In this document: positions 7,055 through 13,220 of the stretch, in pieces
Layout of the letters: every line of letters starts with the position of its first letter
How positions within the stretch are numbered: the stretch's first letter is position 1
Origin: an uncultured Collinsella sp.
GTDB taxonomy: Bacteria; Actinomycetota; Coriobacteriia; Coriobacteriales; Coriobacteriaceae
Assembly (NCBI GenBank): GCA_902494245.1
Contig: CABUSR010000027.1
Location: forward strand, 1 to 26,075
Direction of reading: 5' to 3'
DNA length: 26,075 nt
Made by a program: the position numbers and the translations under genes
Notes under the pieces: generated by a model
Told to the model about the DNA's origin: nothing
Database searches by the model: none
The model's input: only the letters and a program-made list of their open reading frames with translations

Positions 7055-9018
7055 GTGAGGCCGAAGCGTTGGTGGAATGCCCCGTTATCGTAGGTACGGC
7101 GGGACATGTCGACCACGGTAAGTCGGCGCTCATCGAGGCGCTGACGGGTAAAAACCCCGACCGCCTGGAAGTTGAGCGTCGTCGCGGCATGACCGTTGAG
7201 CTTGGCTTTGGCGAGCTGGCGCTGCCGAGTGGCAAGATCGTTGGCCTGGTCGACGTGCCGGGCCACGCGCATTATCTGCGCGCCATGGTGCAGGGTGCCA
7301 CGGGCATCGACGTTGCTGTGCTGGTGGTATCGGCCGTCGAAGGCGTGATGCCGCAGACCCGCGAGCACGTGCATGTGCTGGAGCTGCTGGGCGTCACGCA
7401 TATGGTGGTCGCGCTGACGATGTGCGACTTGGCCGATAGCGAGATGACCGAGCTTGCCGAGCTCGACGTCGATGATTTTTTGTCGGACACCGTGTTTGCG
7501 GGCGCGTCGATTGTCCCCGTGTCGTCCAAGACAGGCGAGGGGATTGGCACGCTGCTGGCCGCGCTTGACGATCAGGTTGGTACCTGCTGGGATTCCTGCC
7601 GCGACCGTGCCGAGCGTACCGATGCCGCGCCGCGCTTGCCGATTGACCGCTGCTTTACTATCAAGGGCGCCGGCACCGTCGTGACGGGAACGCTGCACGA
7701 TGCGCCGGTTGCGGTGGGCGATGAGCTCGTCGCGCTGCCGTCGCGCACGGCCTGCCGCGTACGCGGGATCCAAGTGCATGGCGATACGCCGCGCGCGCTG
7801 CCTGGTCAGCGTGTGGCGCTCAACCTAGTTGGTGACGGTGTCGCGGCGCTTGACCGTGGCGAGATGCTCGGCGTGGCGGACCGCTTTGGCCAGACGTTGC
7901 GCTTTATGATGACGTTCACCTACCTGGGCCGCGAGGGCGCCAAGCCGCGTGTGCTCGAGTCGGGTGCGCGCGTGCACGTGATGGCCGGTACGGCCGAGGT
8001 CGTCGGCCGCATCATGCTCATGGAGGGCGAGGCCCCCATGGCGGTGGGCGAGACTCGTATCGTTCAGGTGCGCTTGGAAAACTCGCTGCCGCTACGTGCC
8101 GGGGACCATGCCGTGGTGCTGTCCTATTCGCCCGTGATGCTTGTTGGCGGCGGGCGCGTGCTGTTGTCGCGCTGCCGTCGCTCGCGCGAGCTTACTGAGG
8201 GGGAGTGCATGCTGTACGCGGCGCTCGAGTCCGGCGATATCGCGGGCGGTGTGGGCGCTTGGCTAGCGTTGCAGACGCTGCCGGTTACGGCGGTTGATGT
8301 TGCCGAGGCTTTGGATCTTGGTGTCGGCGAGGTCGATGCCGCACTGCGCGGGCTGGTGGCGCAGGGCTCCGTTCGCAAGCTTGTCGTGGGTGATGCGGAC
8401 CTCCTGGCGGACGCCGTGGTGCTCGACGCCGCGATGGATGCACTGGCGGCGACCCTGTCAGCCATGCATGCGGCGTCTCCCAAGGAGACGGGCTTTACGC
8501 CTGGCGCCGTTGCCCATGCTGCGTGGCCTACCGCTGACGAAGACGTTGCCGCGGCTCTGATTGCCGAGGGCTGCTCGCGTGGCGTGTGTGCCGCCGAGGG
8601 CGCCGAGGTATTCGATCCGCATTCGGCCGCCGCGGCGGCACGCGTGGTGCGAGAGGCTTGCGAGCGGATCGTTTCCTTGCTGGATGAAACTGGCCTCGAT
8701 GCACCGACGTTGCCCGAGGTGGGCGAGCAACTGCAGCTCGATCGCGACACCATGACGCGCGCCCTGCGCGAGCTTTCGCTTAACCGCTCGATTGTTAAGG
8801 TCGAACGCGACGTTGCCTTGTCCGCCACCGCGGAGTCGCATGCGCGTGAGCTCGTCGCCGCCGCCATTGAGGCAGCCGGCGGCGCAGCCACCACGAGCGT
8901 GCTGCGCGAGGCCCTTGGCGTGTCGCGCAAACGCGCCATCAGCATCTTGGAGCATCTAGACGCCGTACGCTTTACAGTGCTCGACAAAGAGGCCGGCGGT
9001 CTGCGCTCCCTGCGCTAG
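7051..9018 (+). CDS. selB: Selenocysteine-specific elongation factor
   Basis: GTPase that carries Sec-tRNA(Sec) to UGA codons and reads the SECIS hairpin through C-terminal winged helices. The 655 residues show G1 GHVDHGKS (18-25), a G2 region RRGMTVELGF, G3 DVPGH (68-72), then EF-Tu-like beta-barrel domains and, from about residue 400, winged-helix repeats ending with a typical SelB module (LGVSRKRAISILEHLDAVRFT). The G4 motif is unusual: where SelB normally has T/N-K-x-D it reads TMCD (123-126), so the guanine-packing Lys is Met. The other motifs are intact and the length is normal, so the gene looks functional. Translation is coupled to selA by a 4-nt overlap. selC lies 149 nt downstream. 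Confidence 0.95.
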   Translation: MSEAEALVECPVIVGTAGHVDHGKSALIEALTGKNPDRLEVERRRGMTVELGFGELALPSGKIVGLVDVPGHAHYLRAMVQGATGIDVAVLVVSAVEGVMPQTREHVHVLELLGVTHMVVALTMCDLADSEMTELAELDVDDFLSDTVFAGASIVPVSSKTGEGIGTLLAALDDQVGTCWDSCRDRAERTDAAPRLPIDRCFTIKGAGTVVTGTLHDAPVAVGDELVALPSRTACRVRGIQVHGDTPRALPGQRVALNLVGDGVAALDRGEMLGVADRFGQTLRFMMTFTYLGREGAKPRVLESGARVHVMAGTAEVVGRIMLMEGEAPMAVGETRIVQVRLENSLPLRAGDHAVVLSYSPVMLVGGGRVLLSRCRRSRELTEGECMLYAALESGDIAGGVGAWLALQTLPVTAVDVAEALDLGVGEVDAALRGLVAQGSVRKLVVGDADLLADAVVLDAAMDALAATLSAMHAASPKETGFTPGAVAHAAWPTADEDVAAALIAEGCSRGVCAAEGAEVFDPHSAAAAARVVREACERIVSLLDETGLDAPTLPEVGEQLQLDRDTMTRALRELSLNRSIVKVERDVALSATAESHARELVAAAIEAAGGAATTSVLREALGVSRKRAISILEHLDAVRFTVLDKEAGGLRSLR

Positions 9019-9043
9019 GCCGGTCACTCGCTCCCGCCTCCTC

Positions 9044-9110
9044 AGTTGCGGTGAAATAGTTCCTGTTTTCCGGTTTAGATGCCTCTTTCAGGAACTATTC
9101 CACCGCAACT
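9044..9110. repeat. 67-bp palindromic element, copy A
   Basis: The 22-nt arms (9044-9065 and 9089-9110) pair except for one A-C position, around a 23-nt loop. It begins AGTTGCGGTGAAATA like the copies at 12156 and 24483. The inner arm differs (GTTCC where the others have CGGAC), and both arms changed together, so pairing is kept. It sits 25 nt after the selB stop. Confidence 0.88.
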
Positions 9111-9123
9111 TCTTGTTCGTCTT

Positions 9124-9136
9124 TTTGGGATGGGGC
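9124..9136 (+). repeat. 13-bp repeat TTTGGGATGGGGC, copy 1
   Basis: Identical to 24563-24575 and one base different from 25963-25975. It starts exactly 13 nt after the end of palindrome copy A, the same distance as at copy C. Its TTGGGA also falls where the -35 of the selC promoter may lie. Confidence 0.75.
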
Positions 9137-9155
9137 CTGCTCGGTTTGGTAAAAT
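9125..9155 (+). promoter_or_regulatory. Probable selC promoter with extended -10
   Basis: TG-G-TAAAAT (9147-9155) is a good extended -10. TTGGGA (9125-9130) is a weak -35 at a 19-nt spacing. The predicted start, near 9162, is a few bases before the mature tRNA 5' end. Called by eye only. Confidence 0.5.
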
Positions 9156-9167
9156 ATCGCCGCACTT

Positions 9168-9264
9168 GGGAACGGATGGGCTCCGGTGGGCTCCGCGGTC
9201 CTCAAAACCGTTGCGAGGCGTGCAAAACGTCTTGGATGTGTTCGATTCACATACGTTCCCGCCA
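9168..9264 (+). tRNA. selC: tRNA-Sec (anticodon TCA)
   Basis: Selenocysteine tRNA, substrate of SerRS, SelA and SelB. The fold follows the bacterial 8+5 type: an 8-nt acceptor strand 9168-9175 facing 9253-9260, a 6-bp D stem GGGCTC/GGGCTC (with G-T pairs) around the 4-nt loop CGGT (9178-9193), anticodon stem GCGGT/ACCGT with loop CCTCAAA (9195-9211; anticodon 9202-9204), a long variable arm with stem AGGCGT/ACGTCT (9216-9232), T arm 9236-9252 with TTCGATT, discriminator G and encoded CCA. The linker lengths and the CGGT D loop match E. coli selC. The eighth acceptor pair is G9175 against A9253, a mismatch. The long D stem, long variable arm, TCA anticodon and the selAB neighbours together make this firm. 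Confidence 0.95.
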
Positions 9265-9418
9265 CACGCTACCAGCGCTTTTGTGCTCGCGGTCTTGCTG
9301 CGTGCCGCAAAGGCGCTGTTTTGTTTTTGCACGAGTTTTTCGTAGCGCCGCTATTTCGGCAGCTGTAGTTAGCATCGTGCACCGGGTTTCGAGCATGCCG
9401 ATGGAGGTGTTTTGCCGT

Positions 9419-10051
9419 ATGACTACCGTAAGACGTGCCGATCTTTCTTGTGTCGTCCAAGCGGGCGGGCTGTCCTCGCGCATGGGCCGCGATAAGGCGC
9501 GCATGACGTTTTGCGGCGAACCGCTCATCGAGCGCGTGCTGGGTCGGCTGGCGACAGTTGCCGGCGAGTTGGTCGTGACGACTTCGCGCCCCAGCGAGCT
9601 TGCCTATCTTGAGGAGCGCACGTTTGGCGGTCTGGTGCCGCGAATAGTGTCGGACCTTGAGGGGCCGGCGGGCGCCATGCGCGGCATCGCGAGCTCGTTG
9701 GCTGCGGCCCGGCTGCCGCTCGTTGCTATCGTCGCCTGTGATATGCCGTTTGTCTCTTCGGAGCTAATCGGTGCCCTTGCCGGCTGTGTCGAGGCCGAGG
9801 CGCTTGACGTGTGCGTGCCGCGCGAGGAGCGGGGGATTGAGCCGCTTTGTGCTGTCTGGCGCCGTGACGCGTGTGCGCCGGTCGCCCAAGAGCTGCTCGC
9901 CTGCGACCGTCAGCGCATTCGCTGCCTGATCAATCGCGTTCAGGCTGGTTATATGGATGAGCCGCAGATCGTTAAGGCCGCGGGCTCGACGCTCTGCTTC
10001 GAGAACGTCAATACGCCCGAGGAGTTTGCGGCGGCCGAGTTACTCGCCTAG
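9419..10051 (+). CDS. mobA: Molybdenum cofactor guanylyltransferase
   Basis: Transfers GMP from GTP to Mo-molybdopterin, making the guanine dinucleotide cofactor used by enzymes of the DMSO-reductase family such as the one at 3427. The 210-residue protein has the nucleotidyltransferase signature QAGGLSSRMGRDK near the N-terminus, EGPAGAMRGI, CDMPF and the C-terminal NVNTPEEF. AGG (not AAG) in the first motif and the NVNTPEE ending favour MobA over the cytidylyltransferase MocA. ATG 9419 was chosen because GGAGG lies at 9403-9407 and the product starts just before the signature; ATG 9395 would add eight residues. The frame is open back to 9113, but that would cross selC. The DUF3343 gene follows after 15 nt, probably in the same operon. 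Confidence 0.9.
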   Translation: MTTVRRADLSCVVQAGGLSSRMGRDKARMTFCGEPLIERVLGRLATVAGELVVTTSRPSELAYLEERTFGGLVPRIVSDLEGPAGAMRGIASSLAAARLPLVAIVACDMPFVSSELIGALAGCVEAEALDVCVPREERGIEPLCAVWRRDACAPVAQELLACDRQRIRCLINRVQAGYMDEPQIVKAAGSTLCFENVNTPEEFAAAELLA

Positions 10052-10066
10052 ACGATTGGAGTTGCC

Positions 10067-10462
10067 ATGTCTCACGATATTTGCCCCGACACGGGAGAGC
10101 CTTGCACTTGCGATGGTTCCGAGCCCTGTACCTGCGGCTGCGGTGGCTGTGGACATACTGCGGAAGAGGAAGCGGCCGCCGCGGCGTATCGTGAGGCACA
10201 CCGCGAAGGCCCGTCCGGCGATGCCCTCGACCACGAGCGCAAGATCATCGTGTCGTTCGACAGCACTTTCGATGTGATGGAATGCGAGCAGCTGTGCCTT
10301 GCCGCCGGTGTGCCTGGGCGCATCATGCCATTGCCGGGCTCCATTACTGCCGGCTGTGGGCTTTGCTGGGCCATGCCGTTCTCCGGCGATGCCCTCGCCG
10401 CCTTCCGCGCTGCCACCGAAGGCCGCATAACCCCCGCCGACTACCATCAGCTCGTCCTCTAA
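10067..10462 (+). CDS. DUF3343 protein (putative Se/S carrier-like) with Cys-rich N-terminus
   Basis: Small protein of 131 residues. Residues 58-118 resemble DUF3343 (PF11823), described as a putative Se/S carrier-like family: IIVSFDSTFDVMECE, AGVPGRIMPLPGSITAGCGLC. The family's conserved Cys is probably C97 or C100 in GCGLC; C73 and C77 form a further pair. Before the domain there is an unusual segment with seven cysteines in 28 residues (6, 13, 15, 21, 23, 25, 28), including EPCTC twice, then an Ala/Glu-rich linker. This could bind metal or carry a chalcogen; that is inference. ATG 10067 follows GGAG at 10058-10061. Its place behind selA-selB-selC-mobA fits a role in selenium or molybdenum cofactor supply, but no reaction is known to me. 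Confidence 0.78.
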   Translation: MSHDICPDTGEPCTCDGSEPCTCGCGGCGHTAEEEAAAAAYREAHREGPSGDALDHERKIIVSFDSTFDVMECEQLCLAAGVPGRIMPLPGSITAGCGLCWAMPFSGDALAAFRAATEGRITPADYHQLVL

Positions 10463-10470
10463 CCACCAAC

Positions 10471-10505
10471 ACCACCACATTGGGGACAGGCACCTTTGTG
10501 GTGGT
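10471..10505. repeat. GGGGACAGG-type short palindrome
   Basis: ACCACCACA (10471-10479) pairs perfectly with TGTGGTGGT (10497-10505). The loop carries TGGGGACAGGCACC. It starts 8 nt after the DUF3343 stop and lacks a T run, so it is not a normal terminator. The loop resembles the GGGACAG/GGGACGG core seen in the palindromes at 24785 and 26004. Confidence 0.7.
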
Positions 10506-10663
10506 TTGGAACACGTGGACGAAACAGGTTTGAAACACAGGTTTTGCACGTCAGGCACTCAAAAACGCTTCTACCTGCATCGTAATCAAAACGAAACATC
10601 TGCTCGTCGGCTTATGCGAAACTTTGCTGCAACAGTGCGATATTATCCATACTCGATAAAGCT

Positions 10664-10684
10664 CGCGGCGCATGGTACGCCGCG
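10664..10684 (+). promoter_or_regulatory. Hairpin in the gdhA leader
   Basis: CGCGGCG (10664-10670) and CGCCGCG (10678-10684) form a 7-bp GC stem with a 7-nt loop, 35 nt before the gdhA ATG. TATTAT at 10641-10646 is a possible -10 just upstream, with no convincing -35. The hairpin would lie near the 5' end of the message. Between 10506 and 10640 I see only a loose direct repeat (GAAACAGGTTT, GAAACACAGGTTTT). Confidence 0.35.
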
Positions 10685-10719
10685 AACGACACCTTTCTTT
10701 TCCATCAATTGGAGGAAGC

Positions 10720-12075
10720 ATGAGCTATACGCAGAAAGTTCTCGACGAGCTCAAGGCCCGCTATCCCGAGCAGCCTGAGTTCATCCAGGCCGCAACCGAG
10801 ATCCTCGGCACCATCCAGCCGGCGCTCGACGCCCATCCCGAGTACGAGGAGGCCGCTCTGCTTGAGCGCCTCGTCGAGCCCGAGCGCATCGTCATGTTCC
10901 GTGTTCCCTGGGTCGACGACCAGGGCAAGGTCCAGGTCAACCGCGGCTATCGCGTCGAGTTCAACTCTGCCATTGGACCCTACAAGGGCGGCCTGCGCTT
11001 TAACCCGACGGTCACCCTGGGCATGCTCAAGTTCCTGGGCCTGGAGCAGATCCTTAAGAACAGCCTGACCACTCTTCCCATGGGCGGCGGCAAGGGCGGC
11101 TCCGACTTTGACCCCAAGGGCAAGTCCAACAACGAGATCATGCACTTCTGCCAGTCCTTCATGACCGAGCTCTATCGCCACATTGGCCCCAACACCGACG
11201 TTCCCGCCGGCGACCTGGGCGTTGGCGGCCGCGAGGTTGCCTACCTGTTCGGTCAGTACAAGCGCCTGACCAACGAGTGGACCGGCGTCCTCACCGGCAA
11301 GGGCCTCTCCTTTGGCGGCTCGCTCGCCCGTACCGAGGCCACCGGCTACGGCCTGGCCTACTTTGTGGACGAGTACCTCAAGAGCCGCGGCGACTCCTTT
11401 GAGGGCAAGAACGTCGTCGTTCACGGCTCCGGTAACGTCGCCATCTACGCCGTCCAGAAGGTCTCTCAGCTCGGCGGCAAGGTCCTGGCCTGCTCCGATA
11501 CCCACGGCTGGGTCGAGGATCCCGACGGCATCGACTACACCGTGCTCGAGCACGTCTACAACAAGAAGCGCTCCGGCCACGACAAGGGCGTTACGCTCGC
11601 TATGTACGTTGACGAGAAGCCCAACGCCGTGTGGCACGAGGGTGACGGCCGCGGCGTGTGGCAGCTGCCCTGCGACATCGCGCTGCCCTGCGCTCGCGAG
11701 AACACGCTGCTGCTCGAGGATGCCCAGGCGCTCGTCGCCAACGGCTGCAAGGTGGTCGGCGAGGGCGCGAACATGCCCACGACCATCGAGGCCACGAACT
11801 ACTTCCAGGAGAACGGCGTCGCCTTCATGCCCGGTAAGGCTGCCAACGCCGGTGGCGTGCTCGTGTCCGGCCTGGAGATGAGCCAGAACGCCGAGCACCT
11901 GTCCTGGACCTTCGAGGAGGTCGACGGCAAGCTCGAGCAGCTCATGCGCGGCATGTTCCACAACGTGGACGATACCGCCAAGGAGTATGGCCAGGAGGGC
12001 AACTTCGTCATGGGCGCCAACATCGCCGGCTTCCTGAAGGTCGCTGACGCCATGCTCGCCCAGGGCGTCTGCTAA
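10720..12075 (+). CDS. gdhA: NADP-type glutamate dehydrogenase
   Basis: Catalyses reductive amination of 2-oxoglutarate by ammonia to glutamate, the usual assimilatory direction for this hexameric class of about 450 residues. The 451-residue product contains the substrate-site lysines: K89 in GPYKGGLRF and catalytic K125 in PMGGGKGGSDFDPKGK. A Rossmann nucleotide fold follows (VVVHGSGNVA), and GEGANMPTT and AANAGGV are present near the C-terminus. NADP preference is inferred from overall similarity to E. coli GdhA. ATG 10720 has a strong GGAGGA site. It stands alone between a palindrome and its own terminator. Codon use is very biased towards GAG/GCC/CTC, as expected for a highly expressed gene. 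Confidence 0.95.
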   Translation: MSYTQKVLDELKARYPEQPEFIQAATEILGTIQPALDAHPEYEEAALLERLVEPERIVMFRVPWVDDQGKVQVNRGYRVEFNSAIGPYKGGLRFNPTVTLGMLKFLGLEQILKNSLTTLPMGGGKGGSDFDPKGKSNNEIMHFCQSFMTELYRHIGPNTDVPAGDLGVGGREVAYLFGQYKRLTNEWTGVLTGKGLSFGGSLARTEATGYGLAYFVDEYLKSRGDSFEGKNVVVHGSGNVAIYAVQKVSQLGGKVLACSDTHGWVEDPDGIDYTVLEHVYNKKRSGHDKGVTLAMYVDEKPNAVWHEGDGRGVWQLPCDIALPCARENTLLLEDAQALVANGCKVVGEGANMPTTIEATNYFQENGVAFMPGKAANAGGVLVSGLEMSQNAEHLSWTFEEVDGKLEQLMRGMFHNVDDTAKEYGQEGNFVMGANIAGFLKVADAMLAQGVC

Positions 12076-12101
12076 ATCTTCGCTCGATATACCATGTGAT
12101 G

Positions 12102-12133
12102 AGGCTCCCAGTCATCTTGGCTGGGAGCCTTTT
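12102..12133 (+). terminator. Rho-independent terminator after gdhA
   Basis: AGGCTCCCAG (12102-12111) pairs perfectly with CTGGGAGCCT (12121-12130), followed by a T run. It closes the single-gene gdhA unit. Confidence 0.92.
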
Positions 12134-12151
12134 CTGTCCCGGAGGACTCTT

Positions 12152-12226
12152 CATAACTTGCGGTGAAATACGGACTGTTTAGCGTCCCAGAACGGCTAAT
12201 CAGTCCGTATTTCACCGCAAGTTATG
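12152..12226. repeat. 67-bp palindromic element, copy B, with extended arms
   Basis: Perfect 26-bp arms (12152-12177 and 12201-12226). The part equivalent to copies A and C is 12156-12222, again 67 bp. The 23-nt loop shares TTTAnCnnnCCAGAA with copy C and can extend the stem by TTAGC/GCTAA. It lies just downstream of the gdhA terminator. Its arms continue four bases beyond the shared core, and it lacks the 13-mer tail. Confidence 0.92.
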
Positions 12227-12272
12227 GATGGGTGGGTGGATTTTGTCCTAAAACGGTGTGCGGCCCCTCGTT

Positions 12273-12281
12273 TGGTACACT
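12273..12281 (+). promoter_or_regulatory. Possible extended -10 for the hydroxylase operon
   Basis: TG-G-TACACT precedes ATG 12306 by 24 nt, within a small symmetric sequence (ACTT-AA-AAGT, 12278-12287). No good -35 is visible at the right spacing. Confidence 0.35.
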
Positions 12282-12305
12282 TAAAAGTACTGGACAAGTG
12301 AAGAG

Positions 12306-13220
12306 ATGGGGGAGAACGTGCTCAAGTTCGGTACCTACGTCCGTGTTGGAAACGCGGCCGAAGCCTATGAGCTCTTGCAGAAAAACCGCAACAACAAGAT
12401 TGTGGGCGGCGGCATCTGGATGCGCCTGGGTTCGCGTCGCGTGGCGACGGCGATTGACCTTTCGGCCTGCGGACTCGATCAGATCGAGGAGACCGAGACC
12501 GAGTTTCGCATCGGTGCCATGTGCACCCTGCGCCAGCTCGAGCGTCATGCCGAGCTCAACGCGCTTGTCAACAATGTCTTTGAGTTCGCCGTCCACGACA
12601 TCGTAGGCGTGCAGCTGCGCAACACCGCCACGGTGGGCGGCAGCATCTACGGCCGCTTTGGCTTCTCAGATGTGCTCTCGGCGTTCCTAGCGCTTGATTC
12701 GTATGTTGAGCTGACGGGCGCCGGTCGCGTGCCGCTCGCCGAGTTCGTGGACATGGGCTACGTGCGCGACGTGATCGAGCACGTCGTGGTCGTTAAGCAC
12801 GACTACCGCGCAAGCTACGAGGCCGTGCGCAAGGCCGCGACCGACTTCCCCTCGCTCAATGTCACCGCCGCCTGGTGGGACAACTCCTGGCACGTTACCG
12901 TGGGTGCCCGCCCGCTGCGCGCGACCCTGCTGCAGGGCGAGGCATGTGGCCTCACCAGCGAGCAGCCTTCCGAGGACGAGCTGCGCGCCCTTTCCGCATC
13001 CGTGCGCGCCCTGAGCTACGGCACCAACCTGTGGGGCTCGGCCGAGTACCGCCGCCGCATCTCGGCACCGTTGGCGATTCAGGCCGTGCGCCGCGCCGCC
13101 GGCATCGAGCTTTCGGCCGCGCTTGCCCGCGAGCTCGAGACCGTGCAGGTCCCTAAGTTCGCCACGGACGAGTATTCCTGCCGCCGCGTGCCCGGCGTCG
13201 ATTCTAGCGAGGTGCGCTAA
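12306..13220 (+). CDS. Molybdenum hydroxylase FAD-binding subunit (YgfM/XdhB-like)
   Basis: FAD subunit of a xanthine-dehydrogenase-family enzyme, expected to pass electrons from the 2Fe-2S/Mo subunit encoded next to NAD or another acceptor. The 304 residues show the FAD_binding_5 pattern: VGGGIWMRLG near residue 40 in place of the more common AGGT, then NTATVGGSI near residue 105, followed by a C-terminal CO-dehydrogenase-flavoprotein type domain (VRKAATDFPSLNVTAAW onward). ATG 12306 was taken; GTG 12318 directly behind GGGGGAG is an alternative, though that site is only 3 nt away. The TAA overlaps the next ATG by one base (TAATG). The gene order FAD subunit then fused subunit is that of E. 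coli ygfM-xdhD. The substrate is unknown. Confidence 0.85.
   Translation: MGENVLKFGTYVRVGNAAEAYELLQKNRNNKIVGGGIWMRLGSRRVATAIDLSACGLDQIEETETEFRIGAMCTLRQLERHAELNALVNNVFEFAVHDIVGVQLRNTATVGGSIYGRFGFSDVLSAFLALDSYVELTGAGRVPLAEFVDMGYVRDVIEHVVVVKHDYRASYEAVRKAATDFPSLNVTAAWWDNSWHVTVGARPLRATLLQGEACGLTSEQPSEDELRALSASVRALSYGTNLWGSAEYRRRISAPLAIQAVRRAAGIELSAALARELETVQVPKFATDEYSCRRVPGVDSSEVR

Larger units (their letters stand above)
9019..9418 (+). other. selB-mobA intergenic region holding selC
   Basis: A 400-nt stretch without a protein gene. It contains a 67-bp palindromic element (9044-9110), the short repeat TTTGGGATGGGGC (9124-9136), a probable promoter (9125-9155), and tRNA-Sec (9168-9264). The remaining 154 nt before mobA contain T-rich runs (about 9310-9340) but no stem-loop good enough to call a terminator. 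The reading frame that runs through this region into mobA crosses the tRNA and is not a real N-terminus. Confidence 0.8.

Noticed and set aside
9113..9418. N-terminal extension of mobA
   Set aside because: It would translate through tRNA-Sec and repeat sequence. MobA homology begins just after ATG 9419, which has a GGAGG site.
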